Positions 24,870 through 33,629 of a DNA stretch of 53,319 bases are shown in pieces. Within the stretch, counting starts at the first letter, position 1; every line of letters begins with the position of its first letter. Origin of the DNA: Stenotrophomonas sepilia. Lineage in GTDB: Bacteria > Pseudomonadota > Gammaproteobacteria > Xanthomonadales > Xanthomonadaceae. The stretch spans positions 1 to 53,319 of the forward strand of contig NZ_LXXZ01000075.1 of the NCBI RefSeq assembly GCF_003244875.1, written 5' to 3'. Below the pieces are notes generated by a model, which saw only the letters and a list, made by a program, of their open reading frames with translations, ran no database searches and was not told where the DNA came from. The position numbers were made by a program, and so were the translations under genes.

Positions 24870-25835
24870 TCAGGCGCGATCACCAAAATACTCGCGGCAC
24901 CACTGCACCACAGGCGGCAGGCCTTGTTCGATCGGGGTCACCGCATCGAAGCCGAAAGCGTCATGTGCGCGCCGGGTATCGGCCATCGTGCGCACCATGT
25001 CGCCGGGCTGCATGGGCTTGTAGACCTTCTGCGCGGGGCGGCCGGCGGCCTGCTCGATCACGCTGATGAAGCGCTCCAGCTCGACCGGCGTATGGTTGCC
25101 GAGGTTGAACACCCGGTGCGGCACCGGACCGTCGGCCGGATGCGCGAGGGCGCCGAGGATACCGGAGACGATGTCGGAGACATGTGTGAAATCGCGCTGC
25201 ATGCGGCCTTCGTTGAACACGTCGATCGGCCGACCGGCCAGCACCGCGCGCGAGAACAGCAGCGGTGCCATGTCCGGCCGGCCCCACGGGCCATACACGG
25301 TGAAGAAGCGCAGCCCGGTGGCATGCAGGCCGTACAGCTGCGCGTAGGTGTAGGCCATCAGCTCGTTGGCGGCCTTGGTCGCCGCGTACAGCGAGCGCGG
25401 CTGGTCCACGCGCTGGTCTTCGGAGAACGGCGGCGTGGCCGAATCGCCGTAGACCGAACTGCTGGAGGCGTACACCAGGTGCTGCACGCCACGGTGGCGG
25501 CACAGCTCGAGCATGTTGACGAAGCCGACCAGGTTGCTGTCGACGTAGGCATGCGGGTTTTCCAGCGAATAGCGCACGCCGGCCTGCGCGGCCAGGTGGA
25601 TCACCGCGGTCGGCTGCACCTCGTCGAACAGCGCGGCCAGGCCTTCGCGGTCGGTCAGGTCCAGGGTGCGCAGGTCAAGCGCCGGACACAGCGCGGCCAC
25701 GCGGTCACGCTTGATCTGCGGGTCGTAGTAATCGTTGAAGTTGTCCAGACCGACCACGGCCCGGCCGGCCTCCAGCAGCGCGCGGGCGGTGTAGGCACCG
25801 ATGAAGCCGGCAGCGCCGGTGAGCAGGATGGTCAT
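24870..25835 (-). CDS. NAD-dependent sugar-nucleotide epimerase
   Basis: A 321-residue extended short-chain dehydrogenase. The Rossmann motif is LLTGAAGFIGAYTARALLEAGRAVVGLDNFND (GxxGxxG, then the Asp that binds NAD). The catalytic Ser and the Y-x3-K pair are in ASSSSVYGD and SLYAATKAANE. The substrate part (RFFTVYGPWGRPDMAPLLFSRAVLAGRPIDVFNEGRMQRDFTHVSD) is like UDP-glucuronate 4-epimerases. This would supply UDP-galacturonate for a polysaccharide or lipopolysaccharide. Adjacent glycosyltransferase genes agree but do not prove it. Confidence 0.88.
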   Translation of the reverse strand: MTILLTGAAGFIGAYTARALLEAGRAVVGLDNFNDYYDPQIKRDRVAALCPALDLRTLDLTDREGLAALFDEVQPTAVIHLAAQAGVRYSLENPHAYVDSNLVGFVNMLELCRHRGVQHLVYASSSSVYGDSATPPFSEDQRVDQPRSLYAATKAANELMAYTYAQLYGLHATGLRFFTVYGPWGRPDMAPLLFSRAVLAGRPIDVFNEGRMQRDFTHVSDIVSGILGALAHPADGPVPHRVFNLGNHTPVELERFISVIEQAAGRPAQKVYKPMQPGDMVRTMADTRRAHDAFGFDAVTPIEQGLPPVVQWCREYFGDRA

Positions 25836-25873
25836 CGCGGGTCTCGATCAAAGCACCCCGCTGCCATCGGCGT

Positions 25874-25900
25874 GGCCGACGTCGCGGGGATGCGTCGGCC
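25874..25900. repeat. Hairpin between epimerase and parB genes
   Basis: GGCCGACG and CGTCGGCC pair perfectly over a short loop. No T-run follows on either strand, so termination is uncertain. Confidence 0.4.
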
Positions 25901-25920
25901 GGCGTGATGTGGCGCCGGGC

Positions 25921-26844
25921 TCAGCCCTGGCGCGTGCGCAGTTTTTCCAGCACGCCGTCCAGGGTGTCCAGGTCGGTGTAGTGGATGATCAGCTTGCCCT
26001 TGCCGCCACGGCCGTGGCTGATCGCCACCTTGGCGCCGAGCGCTTCGGACAGCTCGGTTTCCAGCGAGGCGATGTCGGCCTGCTGCACCTTCGGCGTGGC
26101 CACCGGACGGCTGCTCGGCACCTTGCCGGCGGCGAAGGCCTGCGCGCGCCGCTCGACCTCGCGCACCGACCAGCCTTCGTCGGCCGCTTCCTGGGCCAGC
26201 TTGCCGGCCAGTTCGGGGGCCAGGGTCAGCAGCGCACGGGCATGCCCCATTTCCAGGCGGCGGGTTTCCAGCAGCAGGCGGATCGCCACCGGCAGTTCCA
26301 GCAGGCGCAGCAGGTTGGACACCGCCGCGCGCGAGCGGCCGACGGCCTCGGCGGCCTCGGCATGGGTGAGGGTGAACTCGCTGATCAGGCGCTGCAGCGC
26401 TTCGGCTTCTTCCAGCGGGTTGAGGTCTTCGCGCTGGATGTTCTCGATCAGCGCCATCGCGATGACGGTGCGGTCTTCCAGCTCGCGCACCACCACCGGC
26501 ACTTCGTCCAGCCCGGCCAGCTGCGATGCGCGCCAGCGGCGTTCACCGGCGACGATTTCGTAGTTGCCCGCCGGCAGCTGGCGCACCAGGATCGGCTGGA
26601 TCACGCCCTGCGACTTGATCGAGTCGGCCAGCTCGGACAGCTTGCCCTCGTCCATTTCGCGGCGCGGCTGGTATTTGCCCGGCTGCAGCTGGCCGACCGG
26701 CAACTTGCGCAGCACTTCCCCCGGCAGCGGCTCGATCACCGCCGTGGTGGCCTGCACCTGGCTGACCGCGCCCTTCGGGCCCAGCAGCGCGTCCAGGCCA
26801 CGGCCGAGGCCTCGCTTCTTGGCTGCCGGCTTGCTGCTGGTCAT
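25921..26844 (-). CDS. parB: Chromosome-partitioning protein ParB
   Basis: A 307-residue DNA-binding protein that loads on parS sites and spreads, working with ParA in origin segregation. The N-terminal RGLGRGLDALLG contacts ParA. The CTPase-type segments include QPRREMDEGKLSELADSIK and IVAGERRWRASQLAGL (the GERRxRA motif), and the helix-turn-helix follows in THAEAAEAVGRSRAAVSNLLRLL. A short C-terminal dimerisation part follows a Pro/Ala-rich linker. Its start overlaps the parA stop by TGATG, a translational coupling. The parA-parB-rsmG arrangement is usual near oriC. Confidence 0.97.
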   Translation of the reverse strand: MTSSKPAAKKRGLGRGLDALLGPKGAVSQVQATTAVIEPLPGEVLRKLPVGQLQPGKYQPRREMDEGKLSELADSIKSQGVIQPILVRQLPAGNYEIVAGERRWRASQLAGLDEVPVVVRELEDRTVIAMALIENIQREDLNPLEEAEALQRLISEFTLTHAEAAEAVGRSRAAVSNLLRLLELPVAIRLLLETRRLEMGHARALLTLAPELAGKLAQEAADEGWSVREVERRAQAFAAGKVPSSRPVATPKVQQADIASLETELSEALGAKVAISHGRGGKGKLIIHYTDLDTLDGVLEKLRTRQG

Positions 26845-27641
26845 CAGACGGTCTCCACGGCCTTGGTGGCCTTGTTGCGTTCGTTGTTGCGGCGGATGAT
26901 CTCGCCGGCCAGGCCCAGGTAGGCCACGCCACCGCGCGAGGCGCGGTCGTAGCCGACGATGCTCTGGCCATGGCTGGGTGCCTCGGCCAGGCGCACGTTG
27001 CGCGGCACGATGGTGCGGAACACGCGATCGCCGAAGTGCTCGGTGAGCTCGGCCGACACCGCGTTGGCCAGGTTGTTGCGCACATCGAACATGGTGCGCA
27101 GCACGCCTTCGATCTCCAGCGCCGGATTGAGGTCGGCACGCAGCGCTTCGATGGTTTCCACCAGCGCGCTCAGGCCTTCCAGGGCGTAGTACTCGCACTG
27201 CATCGGCACGATCACCGAATCGGCGGCGGCCAGCGCGTTGAGCGTCAGCAGCGACAGCGCCGGCGGGCAGTCGATCAGGATGTAGTCGTACTCGTCGCGG
27301 ATCGGTGCCAGCGCGCGCTTCAGCCGCTGCTCGCGCTCGCTCTGCGCCATCAGCTGGATCTCGGCGGCGGTCAGGTCGATGTTGCCGGGCAACAGGTCGT
27401 AGCCTTCGGCGGTCTGCACGCGTACATCGGCGGCGCTGGACTCGCCCAGCAGCAGATCGTAGGTGGAGGCGGCCAGCTCACGCTTGTCCACGCCGCTGCC
27501 CATGGTCGCGTTGCCCTGCGAATCGAGGTCGACCAGCAGCACACGCTTGGGTGCATTGGCCAGGGAAGCGGCCAGGTTGACGGCGGTCGTGGTCTTGCCG
27601 ACGCCACCCTTCTGGTTGGCGATGGCGATGATGCGGGCCAT
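26844..27641 (-). CDS. parA: Chromosome-partitioning ATPase ParA
   Basis: A 265-residue Walker-type ATPase. The deviant Walker A is IIAIANQKGGVGKTTTAVNLA at the start, with KGGVGKTT. Walker A' is VLLVDLDSQGNATMGSG, and the Walker B-type segment is YILIDCPPALSLLTLNAL. The ATG at 27641 is the family start. It forms an operon with parB downstream and lies next to rsmG. Confidence 0.97.
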   Translation of the reverse strand: MARIIAIANQKGGVGKTTTAVNLAASLANAPKRVLLVDLDSQGNATMGSGVDKRELAASTYDLLLGESSAADVRVQTAEGYDLLPGNIDLTAAEIQLMAQSEREQRLKRALAPIRDEYDYILIDCPPALSLLTLNALAAADSVIVPMQCEYYALEGLSALVETIEALRADLNPALEIEGVLRTMFDVRNNLANAVSAELTEHFGDRVFRTIVPRNVRLAEAPSHGQSIVGYDRASRGGVAYLGLAGEIIRRNNERNKATKAVETV

Positions 27642-27754
27642 GCGGGTGTGCCTCGTCGACGGATGGTTGGGACCGGTCATTATGCGTACAACCGGCCCCT
27701 TGCGGAAATCGTGGATCGCCAACCCGTTGTTCCACAAAGGGCTGGCGGCGGGAA

Positions 27755-28393
27755 TCAGGGACCTGTAACGGTGACCAGGTGGCGTTCGCCGGCCAGGCCG
27801 GGCACGCTCAGCGGGGTCACCTCGCGCACCTGCCAGCCCGCCGGCAGTTCCGCGATCTCCTCATGCGGGTAGACGCCCTTCATGGCCAGCAGCACGCCAC
27901 CGGGGCGCAGCAGATGGCCACCGACGCGGACGATGCCGGCCAGGGTATCCATTGCGCGCGCGGTCAGCTGGTCGTAACGGCCGGCCTCGTCCAGCGCCTC
28001 GGCGCGCGATTCGGCCACGCGGGCATTGCCCAGGCCGAGCTGGCGCACGGCCTCGCGCATGAAGCGCGCCTTCTTGCCATTGCTCTCGACCAGGGTCACC
28101 TGCAGGCCCGGGCAGGCGATGGCCAGCGGGATGCCGGGCAGCCCGGGCCCGGTGCCGAGGTCGGCCAGGCTGCCATCGGCCACGAACGGCTGCATCGCCA
28201 GCGAGTCGAGCAGGTGGCGGGTGACCATCTCCTGCGGGTCGCGGATGGCGGTGAGGTTGTAGGTGCCGTTCCAGCGGTGCAGCAGGGCCAGGTAGCGCAG
28301 CAGCGGCGGCGCCAGCGCGGCATCCAGGCCCATGCTGGCCAGGCCCTGTTCCAGCGTGGCAGCCACGCTGGCGGGAAGTGGGTGTTCGCTCAT
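27755..28393 (-). CDS. rsmG: 16S rRNA 7-methylguanosine methyltransferase RsmG
   Basis: A 212-residue S-adenosylmethionine enzyme that methylates G527 of 16S rRNA. The SAM-binding site is [16 protein letters not shown] (near 80-95) and [15 protein letters not shown]. The N-terminal helix has [28 protein letters not shown], typical for the family. The order rsmG-parA-parB on one strand is the common origin-proximal arrangement; 113 bases separate it from parA. Confidence 0.97.
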   Translation of the reverse strand: MSEHPLPASVAATLEQGLASMGLDAALAPPLLRYLALLHRWNGTYNLTAIRDPQEMVTRHLLDSLAMQPFVADGSLADLGTGPGLPGIPLAIACPGLQVTLVESNGKKARFMREAVRQLGLGNARVAESRAEALDEAGRYDQLTARAMDTLAGIVRVGGHLLRPGGVLLAMKGVYPHEEIAELPAGWQVREVTPLSVPGLAGERHLVTVTGP

Positions 28394-28432
28394 GCCGGCA
28401 TTATCGCCGGTTTTGCGCGCTGATTCCCCGCC

Positions 28433-29032
28433 TCAGTGCGGATACCAGGCCAACGCCGCCCGGAACTGACCGGTGGCCTGCCATTCGTGCAGGTGCCAGC
28501 GCGCGGCCTCGCCCAGTTCCGGGTCGCACCAGCGCAGGTGCAGGGCGCCATCGGCCCCCGGCGCCAGCTGCAGGCGGTGCAGGCCGAACGAGATACCCTG
28601 GCCGTGCGCCTTCAGCATCGCTTCCTTGGCGCACCACACGCGGAAGAACCAGTGTTCGCGGTCGGCCTGGTCCAGGCTTTCCAGCCACGCCACCTCCTCC
28701 GGGTGGAAGAAGCGCTGCACGATCTCCAGCAGGCGGGCGCGCGGCCGCAGCAGTTCCAGGTCCACGCCCAGCCGCACGCCTTCGCCCAGCGCCACCAGCA
28801 GCACCTCGCCGCTGTGGCTCCAGCCAGTGCCGTAGTGGGCCAATGCGCCGCTCAGTTCCGGCCGGCCCTTGTCATCGCGGACCAGCGGCAGCGTCTCCGG
28901 ATCGGCCCCGAGGGCCTGCGCCAGCACCTGCCGTGCCTGCGGTTCGCCGCGATGGCCGGGCACGTGCGGGCGCCGCCAGACCGTCACCGGACCAAAGCGC
29001 CACGGGCCGTCGAGGGTGGCTGGCAGGCTCAT
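28433..29032 (-). CDS. 4'-phosphopantetheinyl transferase
   Basis: A 199-residue Sfp-type enzyme that transfers the phosphopantetheine arm of coenzyme A to carrier proteins. The signature is RLGVDLELLRPRARLLEIVQRFFHPEEVAWL followed by FFRVWCAKEAMLKAHGQGIS, where VDLE and the WCAKEA segment bind magnesium and coenzyme A. ATG 29032 is chosen; the frame extends 9 codons further up. Cognate carriers would be fatty acid, siderophore or pigment synthases, none of which lie in this window. Confidence 0.9.
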   Translation of the reverse strand: MSLPATLDGPWRFGPVTVWRRPHVPGHRGEPQARQVLAQALGADPETLPLVRDDKGRPELSGALAHYGTGWSHSGEVLLVALGEGVRLGVDLELLRPRARLLEIVQRFFHPEEVAWLESLDQADREHWFFRVWCAKEAMLKAHGQGISFGLHRLQLAPGADGALHLRWCDPELGEAARWHLHEWQATGQFRAALAWYPH

Positions 29033-29116
29033 GCGCACGCGCCCGTCACACGATTGCACGACGGGTTCACGGCCGTGCGCGTCAACTGGTCACCGTTCCC
29101 CACCGGAGGTTCGATC

Positions 29117-29368
29117 ATGGGCATCATCATCTGGCTGATCGTCGGCGGCATCGTAGGCTGGCTGGCCAGCATCATCATGAAGCGCGATGCCCAGCAGGGC
29201 ATCATCCTCAACATCGTGGTCGGCATCGTCGGCGCGCTGATTTCCGGCTGGCTGTTCGGCGGCGGCATCAACGAAGCGATCACCATTCGAACCTTCCTGT
29301 TCTCGCTGATCGGTGCGGTGATCCTGCTGGCGATCGTCAACCTGTTCACCCGCAAGAGCATACGCTGA
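29117..29368 (+). CDS. GlsB/YeaQ/YmgE-family membrane protein
   Basis: An 83-residue inner-membrane protein, three or so hydrophobic segments: MGIIIWLIVGGIVGWLASIIM, ILNIVVGIVGALISGWLF and TFLFSLIGAVILLAIVNLF. It fits the transglycosylase-associated/GlsB family of small stress proteins. A ribosome site (CGGAGGTTCG) precedes ATG 29117. It is divergent from the transferase gene upstream. The molecular role is not established. Confidence 0.92.
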   Translation: MGIIIWLIVGGIVGWLASIIMKRDAQQGIILNIVVGIVGALISGWLFGGGINEAITIRTFLFSLIGAVILLAIVNLFTRKSIR

Positions 29369-29380
29369 CGCGGCGGTAAC

Positions 29381-29432
29381 GCCGGCCGCTGGCCGGCGGG
29401 CCTTTCAGAACGGGCCCGGCAATCGCCGGGCC
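29381..29432. terminator. Pair of hairpins at convergent gene ends
   Basis: GCCGGCCGCTGGCCGGC (29381-29397), a SMAG-like core, and GGCCCGGC/GCCGGGCC (29413-29432) lie between the small membrane-protein gene and xthA, which converge here. On each strand a few T residues follow. They are likely a two-way transcription end, but neither is a classic T-rich terminator. Confidence 0.55.
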
Positions 29433-29440
29433 TCGTTCAT

Positions 29441-30208
29441 TCAACCGATCTGTACCCACGCCGGCGCATGGTCGCTCGGGCGTTCCCAGGTGCGCGGCTC
29501 GCGGTCGATGCCCGAGGCCACCGCACCGCTCTTCAGCGCATCGGAGACCAGGGTCAGGTCGATGCGCAGGCCGAGGTTGCGGCGGAAACCGGCCGCCCGG
29601 TAATCCCACCAGCTGAAGGTACCCGCCTCGTCGTTGTGCAGGCGGAAGCCATCGTGCAGGCCCAGCTGCAGCAGCTTGGTGAGCGCGCCGCGCTCGGCGG
29701 TGGAGGTCAGGATGTGGTTGTCGTTCCACACCTCCGGGTCGTGCACGTCGCGGGCGTCCGGGGCGATGTTGAAGTCGCCCATCACGATCAGCTTCGGGTG
29801 GCGCTGCAGCTCCTGCGCGACCCACGCATGCACCGCTTCCAGCCAGCGCAGCTTGTACTCGTACTTGTCGGTACCGATGTCCTGGCCGTTGACCACGTAC
29901 AGGTTGATCACCCGCAGGTCGCCGAAGGTACCGGCGATGACGCGCTTCTGTTCGTCCTCGAAGCCGGGAATGCCGATCTGCACGTCCTGTGCAGGCTCAC
30001 GCGACAGCAGCGCCACGCCGTTGTAGGTCTTCTGGCCGGCGAACACGCTGCGGTAGCCGGCGGCGATCAGCGCAGAGTCGGGGAACTTGTGGTCCTCCAG
30101 CTTGGTTTCCTGGATACCGACGATGTCCGGGCCGAAGTCCTTGAGCCACTGCTCCAGGTGCGGCAGGCGGACATTGAGCGAATTGACGTTCCACGAGGCG
30201 ATTTTCAT
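29441..30208 (-). CDS. xthA: Exodeoxyribonuclease III
   Basis: A 255-residue AP endonuclease/3'-exonuclease for base-excision repair. The motifs are MKIASWNVNSLNVRLPHL (Asn), IVGIQETKLED (catalytic Glu), LIVMGDFNIAPDARDVHDP (Asp/Asn) and RIDLTLVS, ending SDHAPAWVQIG (Asp-His). All catalytic positions are present. The start at 30208 is the family start. Confidence 0.96.
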   Translation of the reverse strand: MKIASWNVNSLNVRLPHLEQWLKDFGPDIVGIQETKLEDHKFPDSALIAAGYRSVFAGQKTYNGVALLSREPAQDVQIGIPGFEDEQKRVIAGTFGDLRVINLYVVNGQDIGTDKYEYKLRWLEAVHAWVAQELQRHPKLIVMGDFNIAPDARDVHDPEVWNDNHILTSTAERGALTKLLQLGLHDGFRLHNDEAGTFSWWDYRAAGFRRNLGLRIDLTLVSDALKSGAVASGIDREPRTWERPSDHAPAWVQIG

Positions 30209-30257
30209 GCGGGCATTCTACCCGGGTGGCCGGGATGGGGGCGGCCCGGATTCCCGT

Positions 30258-30332
30258 GTAGAGCCGAGCCCACGCTCGGCTGCATTGACCAGGCACCCAG
30301 CCAGGAGCAGCCGAGCGTGGGCTCGGCTCTAC
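30258..30332. repeat. SMAG repeat pair (inverted)
   Basis: GTAGAGCCGAGCCCACGCTC faces an inverted GCCGAGCGTGGGCTCGGCTC unit. It lies upstream of xthA, between it and the aldehyde dehydrogenase gene. Confidence 0.93.
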
Positions 30333-30377
30333 AGAAGAATCGGGCCCTGATTCAGTAGTGCCACGCCCTGCCTGGGT

Positions 30378-31787
30378 TCACCGCAGCAGCAGCTTCAACA
30401 ACCCCACAATCTTCGAATACGGCGGGCGCAGCCGGTCACTGGCCGCCCAGCGCGACTGCCACAGCACCGGCAGCCGCTTGCTCATCGCATCGAACCCGGC
30501 CCGGCCGTGGTACGCGCCCATACCGCTGGCCCCCACCCCGCCAAACGGCAGGCCATCGGCGGCGAAGTGCAGCAACGTGTCATTTACCGTCACGCCACCG
30601 GCCGCCACCTGGCCGAGGATGCGCTCCACCGTGGCCGTGTCATGGCTGAAGGGATACAGCGCCAGCGGCCGGTCGCGGGACAGCACGTCGGCCAGCGCGG
30701 CATCCAGATCCGGATAGGCCCGCACCGGCAGGATCGGCCCGAAGATTTCCTCGCGCATCAGGTCCAGATCGTCGGGCGGGTCCAGCACCACGGTCGGCAC
30801 CAGCAGACGCTCGCGGTCGGCGCGCGCCTCATCCACCTGCGCCAACGGAATCACCGGCACGCCACGTTCGCGCGCCTGCACCAGATAGCCCTGCAGGCGC
30901 TGGTACTGGCCCTCGTTGATGATGCGCGTGTAGTCGTCGGCATTGCTGAAGTCGCCATAGCGCTCGTGCACCTGCTGCTGCAGCGCCTGTACGAACTCGC
31001 GCTGGCGGACCGTATCGATCAGCACATAATCCGGCGCGATGCAGGTCTGGCCCGCGTTGAACCACTTGCCGGTGGCCAGCCGCGCAGCGGCTTTGTCCAG
31101 CGGAAAATCGCGGCAGACGATGGCCGGCGACTTGCCGCCCAGCTCCAGCGTGACCGGCACCAGATGCTCGGCGGCGGCGGCCATCACCTTGCGGCCAACG
31201 GCCGTCGAGCCGGTGAACAGCAGATGGTCCAGCGGCAGCGAGGACACCGCCGCGGCCACATCCGCCCCGCCCTGCACCACCGCCACCCGATCGGGCGGGA
31301 ACACGCTGGCCAGCAGATCAGCCAGGAACGCACTGGTGCGCGGCGTGTGTTCCGAAGGCTTCAGCAGTACGTGGTTGCCGGCAGCGATGGCGGTGACCAG
31401 CGGCACCAGCGCCAGCGTGACCGGGTAGTTCCACGGTGAGATCACCCCGACCACGCCCAGCGGCGTCGGCCGCAACTGCGCGCGCGCCGGCCACAGTTTC
31501 CATCCCGCCGATGCCCGCTGCGGTTTCGACCAGCGCCGCAGGTGGCGGCGCAGGTGGTCGATGGCCGACAGCACACTCATGCCATCGGCCAGCTTCGATT
31601 CGACGTGGACGCGGTGGCCGAAGTCCTCGGCGATGGCCTGGGCCATTTCATCCAGCCGCGCCTTCAGCGCCTCGCGCAGACGACGCAGGTCGGCTTCGCG
31701 CTGGTCGAGCGTGGGCCGCTGCGACTGCCAGGCACTGCGCAGGGAGTGCAGGATGGCGGGAAGGTCGGCGGGGGCGGTGGTGGTCAT
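30378..31787 (-). CDS. Aldehyde dehydrogenase, coniferyl-aldehyde type
   Basis: A 469-residue NAD(P)-dependent aldehyde dehydrogenase. VVGVISPWNYPVTLALVPLVTAIAAGN holds the cofactor loop, VTLELGGKSPAIV the general-base Glu, and FNAGQTCIAPDYVL the catalytic Cys. The class 3 style (short, C-terminal LPFGGVGASGMGAYHG) fits the coniferyl aldehyde dehydrogenases (CalB-like) of environmental bacteria. The substrate is inferred from family likeness only. A single-gene unit from ATG 31787. Confidence 0.88.
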   Translation of the reverse strand: MTTTAPADLPAILHSLRSAWQSQRPTLDQREADLRRLREALKARLDEMAQAIAEDFGHRVHVESKLADGMSVLSAIDHLRRHLRRWSKPQRASAGWKLWPARAQLRPTPLGVVGVISPWNYPVTLALVPLVTAIAAGNHVLLKPSEHTPRTSAFLADLLASVFPPDRVAVVQGGADVAAAVSSLPLDHLLFTGSTAVGRKVMAAAAEHLVPVTLELGGKSPAIVCRDFPLDKAAARLATGKWFNAGQTCIAPDYVLIDTVRQREFVQALQQQVHERYGDFSNADDYTRIINEGQYQRLQGYLVQARERGVPVIPLAQVDEARADRERLLVPTVVLDPPDDLDLMREEIFGPILPVRAYPDLDAALADVLSRDRPLALYPFSHDTATVERILGQVAAGGVTVNDTLLHFAADGLPFGGVGASGMGAYHGRAGFDAMSKRLPVLWQSRWAASDRLRPPYSKIVGLLKLLLR

Positions 31788-31796
31788 GGGCCGATT

Positions 31797-31820
31797 GTAG
31801 GGTCGAGCCGTGCCCGGCTC
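31797..31820. repeat. Single diverged SMAG unit
   Basis: GTAGGGTCGAGCCGTGCCCG (31797) begins with GTAG and keeps the inverted core. It marks the edge of the less GC-rich block. Confidence 0.7.
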
Positions 31821-31914
31821 GCATGCCAACCTTCACGCCGTGGCACGGGGTCTCATTCGGACACCTCCCGACCGCCTTGCATGCGTTCACCCCCTCATGC
31901 AAACCCGTCCATCA

Positions 31915-32457
31915 CTACGTCTTCTGCTGGTCGGTAGGTTGTGCCGGGCAAGACTGGGGTTCTGGCAACTCAAGCGGAATCTTGATCGGGTACTCGGGGC
32001 TGCCGTAGGCATAACAGGAGGTGGTGACCTGAATCTCATCGCAGGGCAGGAAATGTACGGTGATGCCGCAGACGTCCTGGCCGGTGTAATCCGGGACGGA
32101 GACGACTTTGCTATGCCTGCGCTTCTGCGCCAGGATTTTCTTCTCCCACTCCAGAAATTTTGGCCAGTCTCTGGTTCCAGGAAAATCTCTCGAGCTTCCG
32201 GCACCCGTTTCCCAGTCAACCCGCACCGTCAGCCCAGAATGCCAGCGTTCTGGTGCGCTGTAGCAGCACCCTCCACCGCCGCCTTGATATCGGCCAATGC
32301 TGTCAACGGCTGAACGGCCATCGACACTGAACCGGTTGATCGCCCAGTGGGTGTGGTTGACACCATAGATCGCACTCGCATCCACAGCATAGGCAGATAG
32401 GAGCAGAGGTGGGCCGGCAAGAAATGCCAGCACCACGCGCTTCAAAACAAACATCAT
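31915..32457 (-). CDS. DUF3304-family exported protein
   Basis: A 180-residue protein, starting MMFVLKRVVLAFLAGPPLLLSAYAVDA, which looks like a signal peptide. The motif set IYGVNHTHWAINRFSVDG, then GGGGGCCYSAPERWHSGLTVRVDWETG, is the typical DUF3304 pattern. The family is found beside type VI secretion effectors in some proteobacteria, but no such genes are visible here. GC is lower than in the neighbours. The start is uncertain between 32457 and the next codon 32454. It follows the gene at 32509-33126 by 51 bases, so the two probably form one transcript. Confidence 0.75.
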   Translation of the reverse strand: MMFVLKRVVLAFLAGPPLLLSAYAVDASAIYGVNHTHWAINRFSVDGRSAVDSIGRYQGGGGGCCYSAPERWHSGLTVRVDWETGAGSSRDFPGTRDWPKFLEWEKKILAQKRRHSKVVSVPDYTGQDVCGITVHFLPCDEIQVTTSCYAYGSPEYPIKIPLELPEPQSCPAQPTDQQKT

Positions 32458-32508
32458 TGAAACCCCATAATGTATAGCCCTCATACTTTGTCCGAGGGAA
32501 CGAATGCG

Positions 32509-33126
32509 CTACTCAGGCGCAAACTCCAGCCGCCAATCACGCAGGAACTTGACCTCCCGCGCGATCAGTGCTGATCCTGCTGCGGACGCGTCGGATAACT
32601 GTTCGCCCGACATTGGAATCCTCTTCAGGGGGACATTCCGATCACCTACGAAGAAGTGGGGCGTAAAGCAGTTAGGCTCATCGCCCGATTCCGTGGGCTG
32701 CTTCACCAACGTCGCAAACACGGCATTCGTCGGCATGCTCGGTTTGGCGCCTGAGCACCACGGATGCGACGAGACGATGTCCTGAATCCGCGCACCAGCC
32801 CGACGGAACTCCGTGGGACTGAAAACCTTGCCGAGAGAGACTCGATGCACCCGATAGGTGTCGACTTCCGGTTGCGCCTCGACAAGCCATCCTGAGTTGT
32901 CATGCGATGTGCAACTGCAATCGCAGGTCACCAGTCTTGCGCTTGGTACGGCGTCGTTCCAGGACAGCCAGACCGTCTCTGTCTCGCATAGTTGCTTGAT
33001 CACGGGCGATCTTTCCTCGACTCGCAGGCTTCCCTGCCGTGTCGCGTCGTCGGCAGCTACATGCGTTTCTGCGCCAGCCGCTGACGCTGAGACAGTGATG
33101 ATCGCTGCCAGAAGTACCCTGCGCAT
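32509..33126 (-). CDS. Exported protein of unknown function
   Basis: A 205-residue protein with a clear signal peptide (MRRVLLAAIITVSASAAGAETHVA). The mature part is rich in Cys (LVTCDCSCTSHDNSGW; SHPWCSGA; EPNCFTPHFF), suggesting disulfides in the periplasm. It ends VKFLRDWRLEFAPE. No family is recognised. It is the first gene of the pair with the DUF3304 protein. Base composition is less GC-rich than usual for this genome. Confidence 0.75.
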   Translation of the reverse strand: MRRVLLAAIITVSASAAGAETHVAADDATRQGSLRVEERSPVIKQLCETETVWLSWNDAVPSARLVTCDCSCTSHDNSGWLVEAQPEVDTYRVHRVSLGKVFSPTEFRRAGARIQDIVSSHPWCSGAKPSMPTNAVFATLVKQPTESGDEPNCFTPHFFVGDRNVPLKRIPMSGEQLSDASAAGSALIAREVKFLRDWRLEFAPE

Positions 33127-33369
33127 TCCCCGATCCGATTCGATGAATCACACATGCTATGGGGCGTACGGATGAACAAAGGGAGTTCGGGCCATTTGCG
33201 TCAGACGTTGGCAGTTCTTGCTAGAAGTCCCCGTCTTCCGTGTGGCTGGATACGTCATCCCGCACCGGTACGATCAAATACTGGGCTGATATGTAGATTC
33301 GTACTTGTTTCATTGCCGCACGACGTCAGCGCGCTGAAGGTAGTATCCCACCTCCAATAACATGCGTAG
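33127..33369. other. Gene-free stretch of lower GC
   Basis: No convincing gene. On the minus strand a 30-codon frame near 33220-33315 would encode MKQVRIYISAQYLIVPVRDD and stop after DGDF, but it has no ribosome site and may be a remnant. Confidence 0.5.
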
Positions 33370-33543
33370 ATGCGACGCGTATTTGCATTTCTGACCGGAT
33401 GTCTTCTCGTGGCCGGAGCTTCCGATGCCAGCGAGCAGTCCATTGATGTCGCGGCAGTCGGCCTGAACGCCGAGCGCGGACACATCGACGGCATTGAGCG
33501 CTGTCTGTTCGCGTCTGCGGAACTCTGTGCCGCGCGTTGCGCG

Positions 33544-33568
33544 GTCGCCGAGCATGGCTCGGCGCTAC
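33544..33568. repeat. Single inverted SMAG unit
   Basis: GCCGAGCATGGCTCGGC with CTAC at its end (33565-33568). It marks the other edge of the less GC-rich block. Confidence 0.75.
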
Positions 33569-33571
33569 AGG

Positions 33572-33607
33572 GAAAAGAAAAGGCCGCGGTCTGCACCGCG
33601 GCCTTTC
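33572..33607 (-). terminator. Rho-independent terminator of the transporter gene
   Basis: On the minus strand AGGCCGCGGT and ACCGCGGCCT pair around GCAG, followed by TTTCTTTT. It lies 25 bases after the stop at 33630. Confidence 0.88.
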
Positions 33608-33629
33608 CTTCATCCGGTGAACATCATTC

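Larger units (their letters stand above)
33370..33629 (+). pseudogene. Possible broken gene for an exported protein
   Basis: A frame starting MRRVFAFLTGCLLVAGASDA at 33370 looks like a signal peptide and continues about 40 residues to a SMAG unit (33544-33568). After that it runs through the terminator of the convergent transporter gene and into that gene. The start codon lacks a clear ribosome site. It may be a short gene truncated by the repeat or a chance frame. Confidence 0.25.

Noticed and set aside
27728..27735. parS half-site ahead of parA (TGTTCCAC)
   Set aside because: Only one half matches the parS consensus; the other half is absent, so it is not a parS site.
33220..33315. Small minus-strand gene of 30 codons
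   Set aside because: No ribosome site and no known likeness; noted as a possible remnant only.
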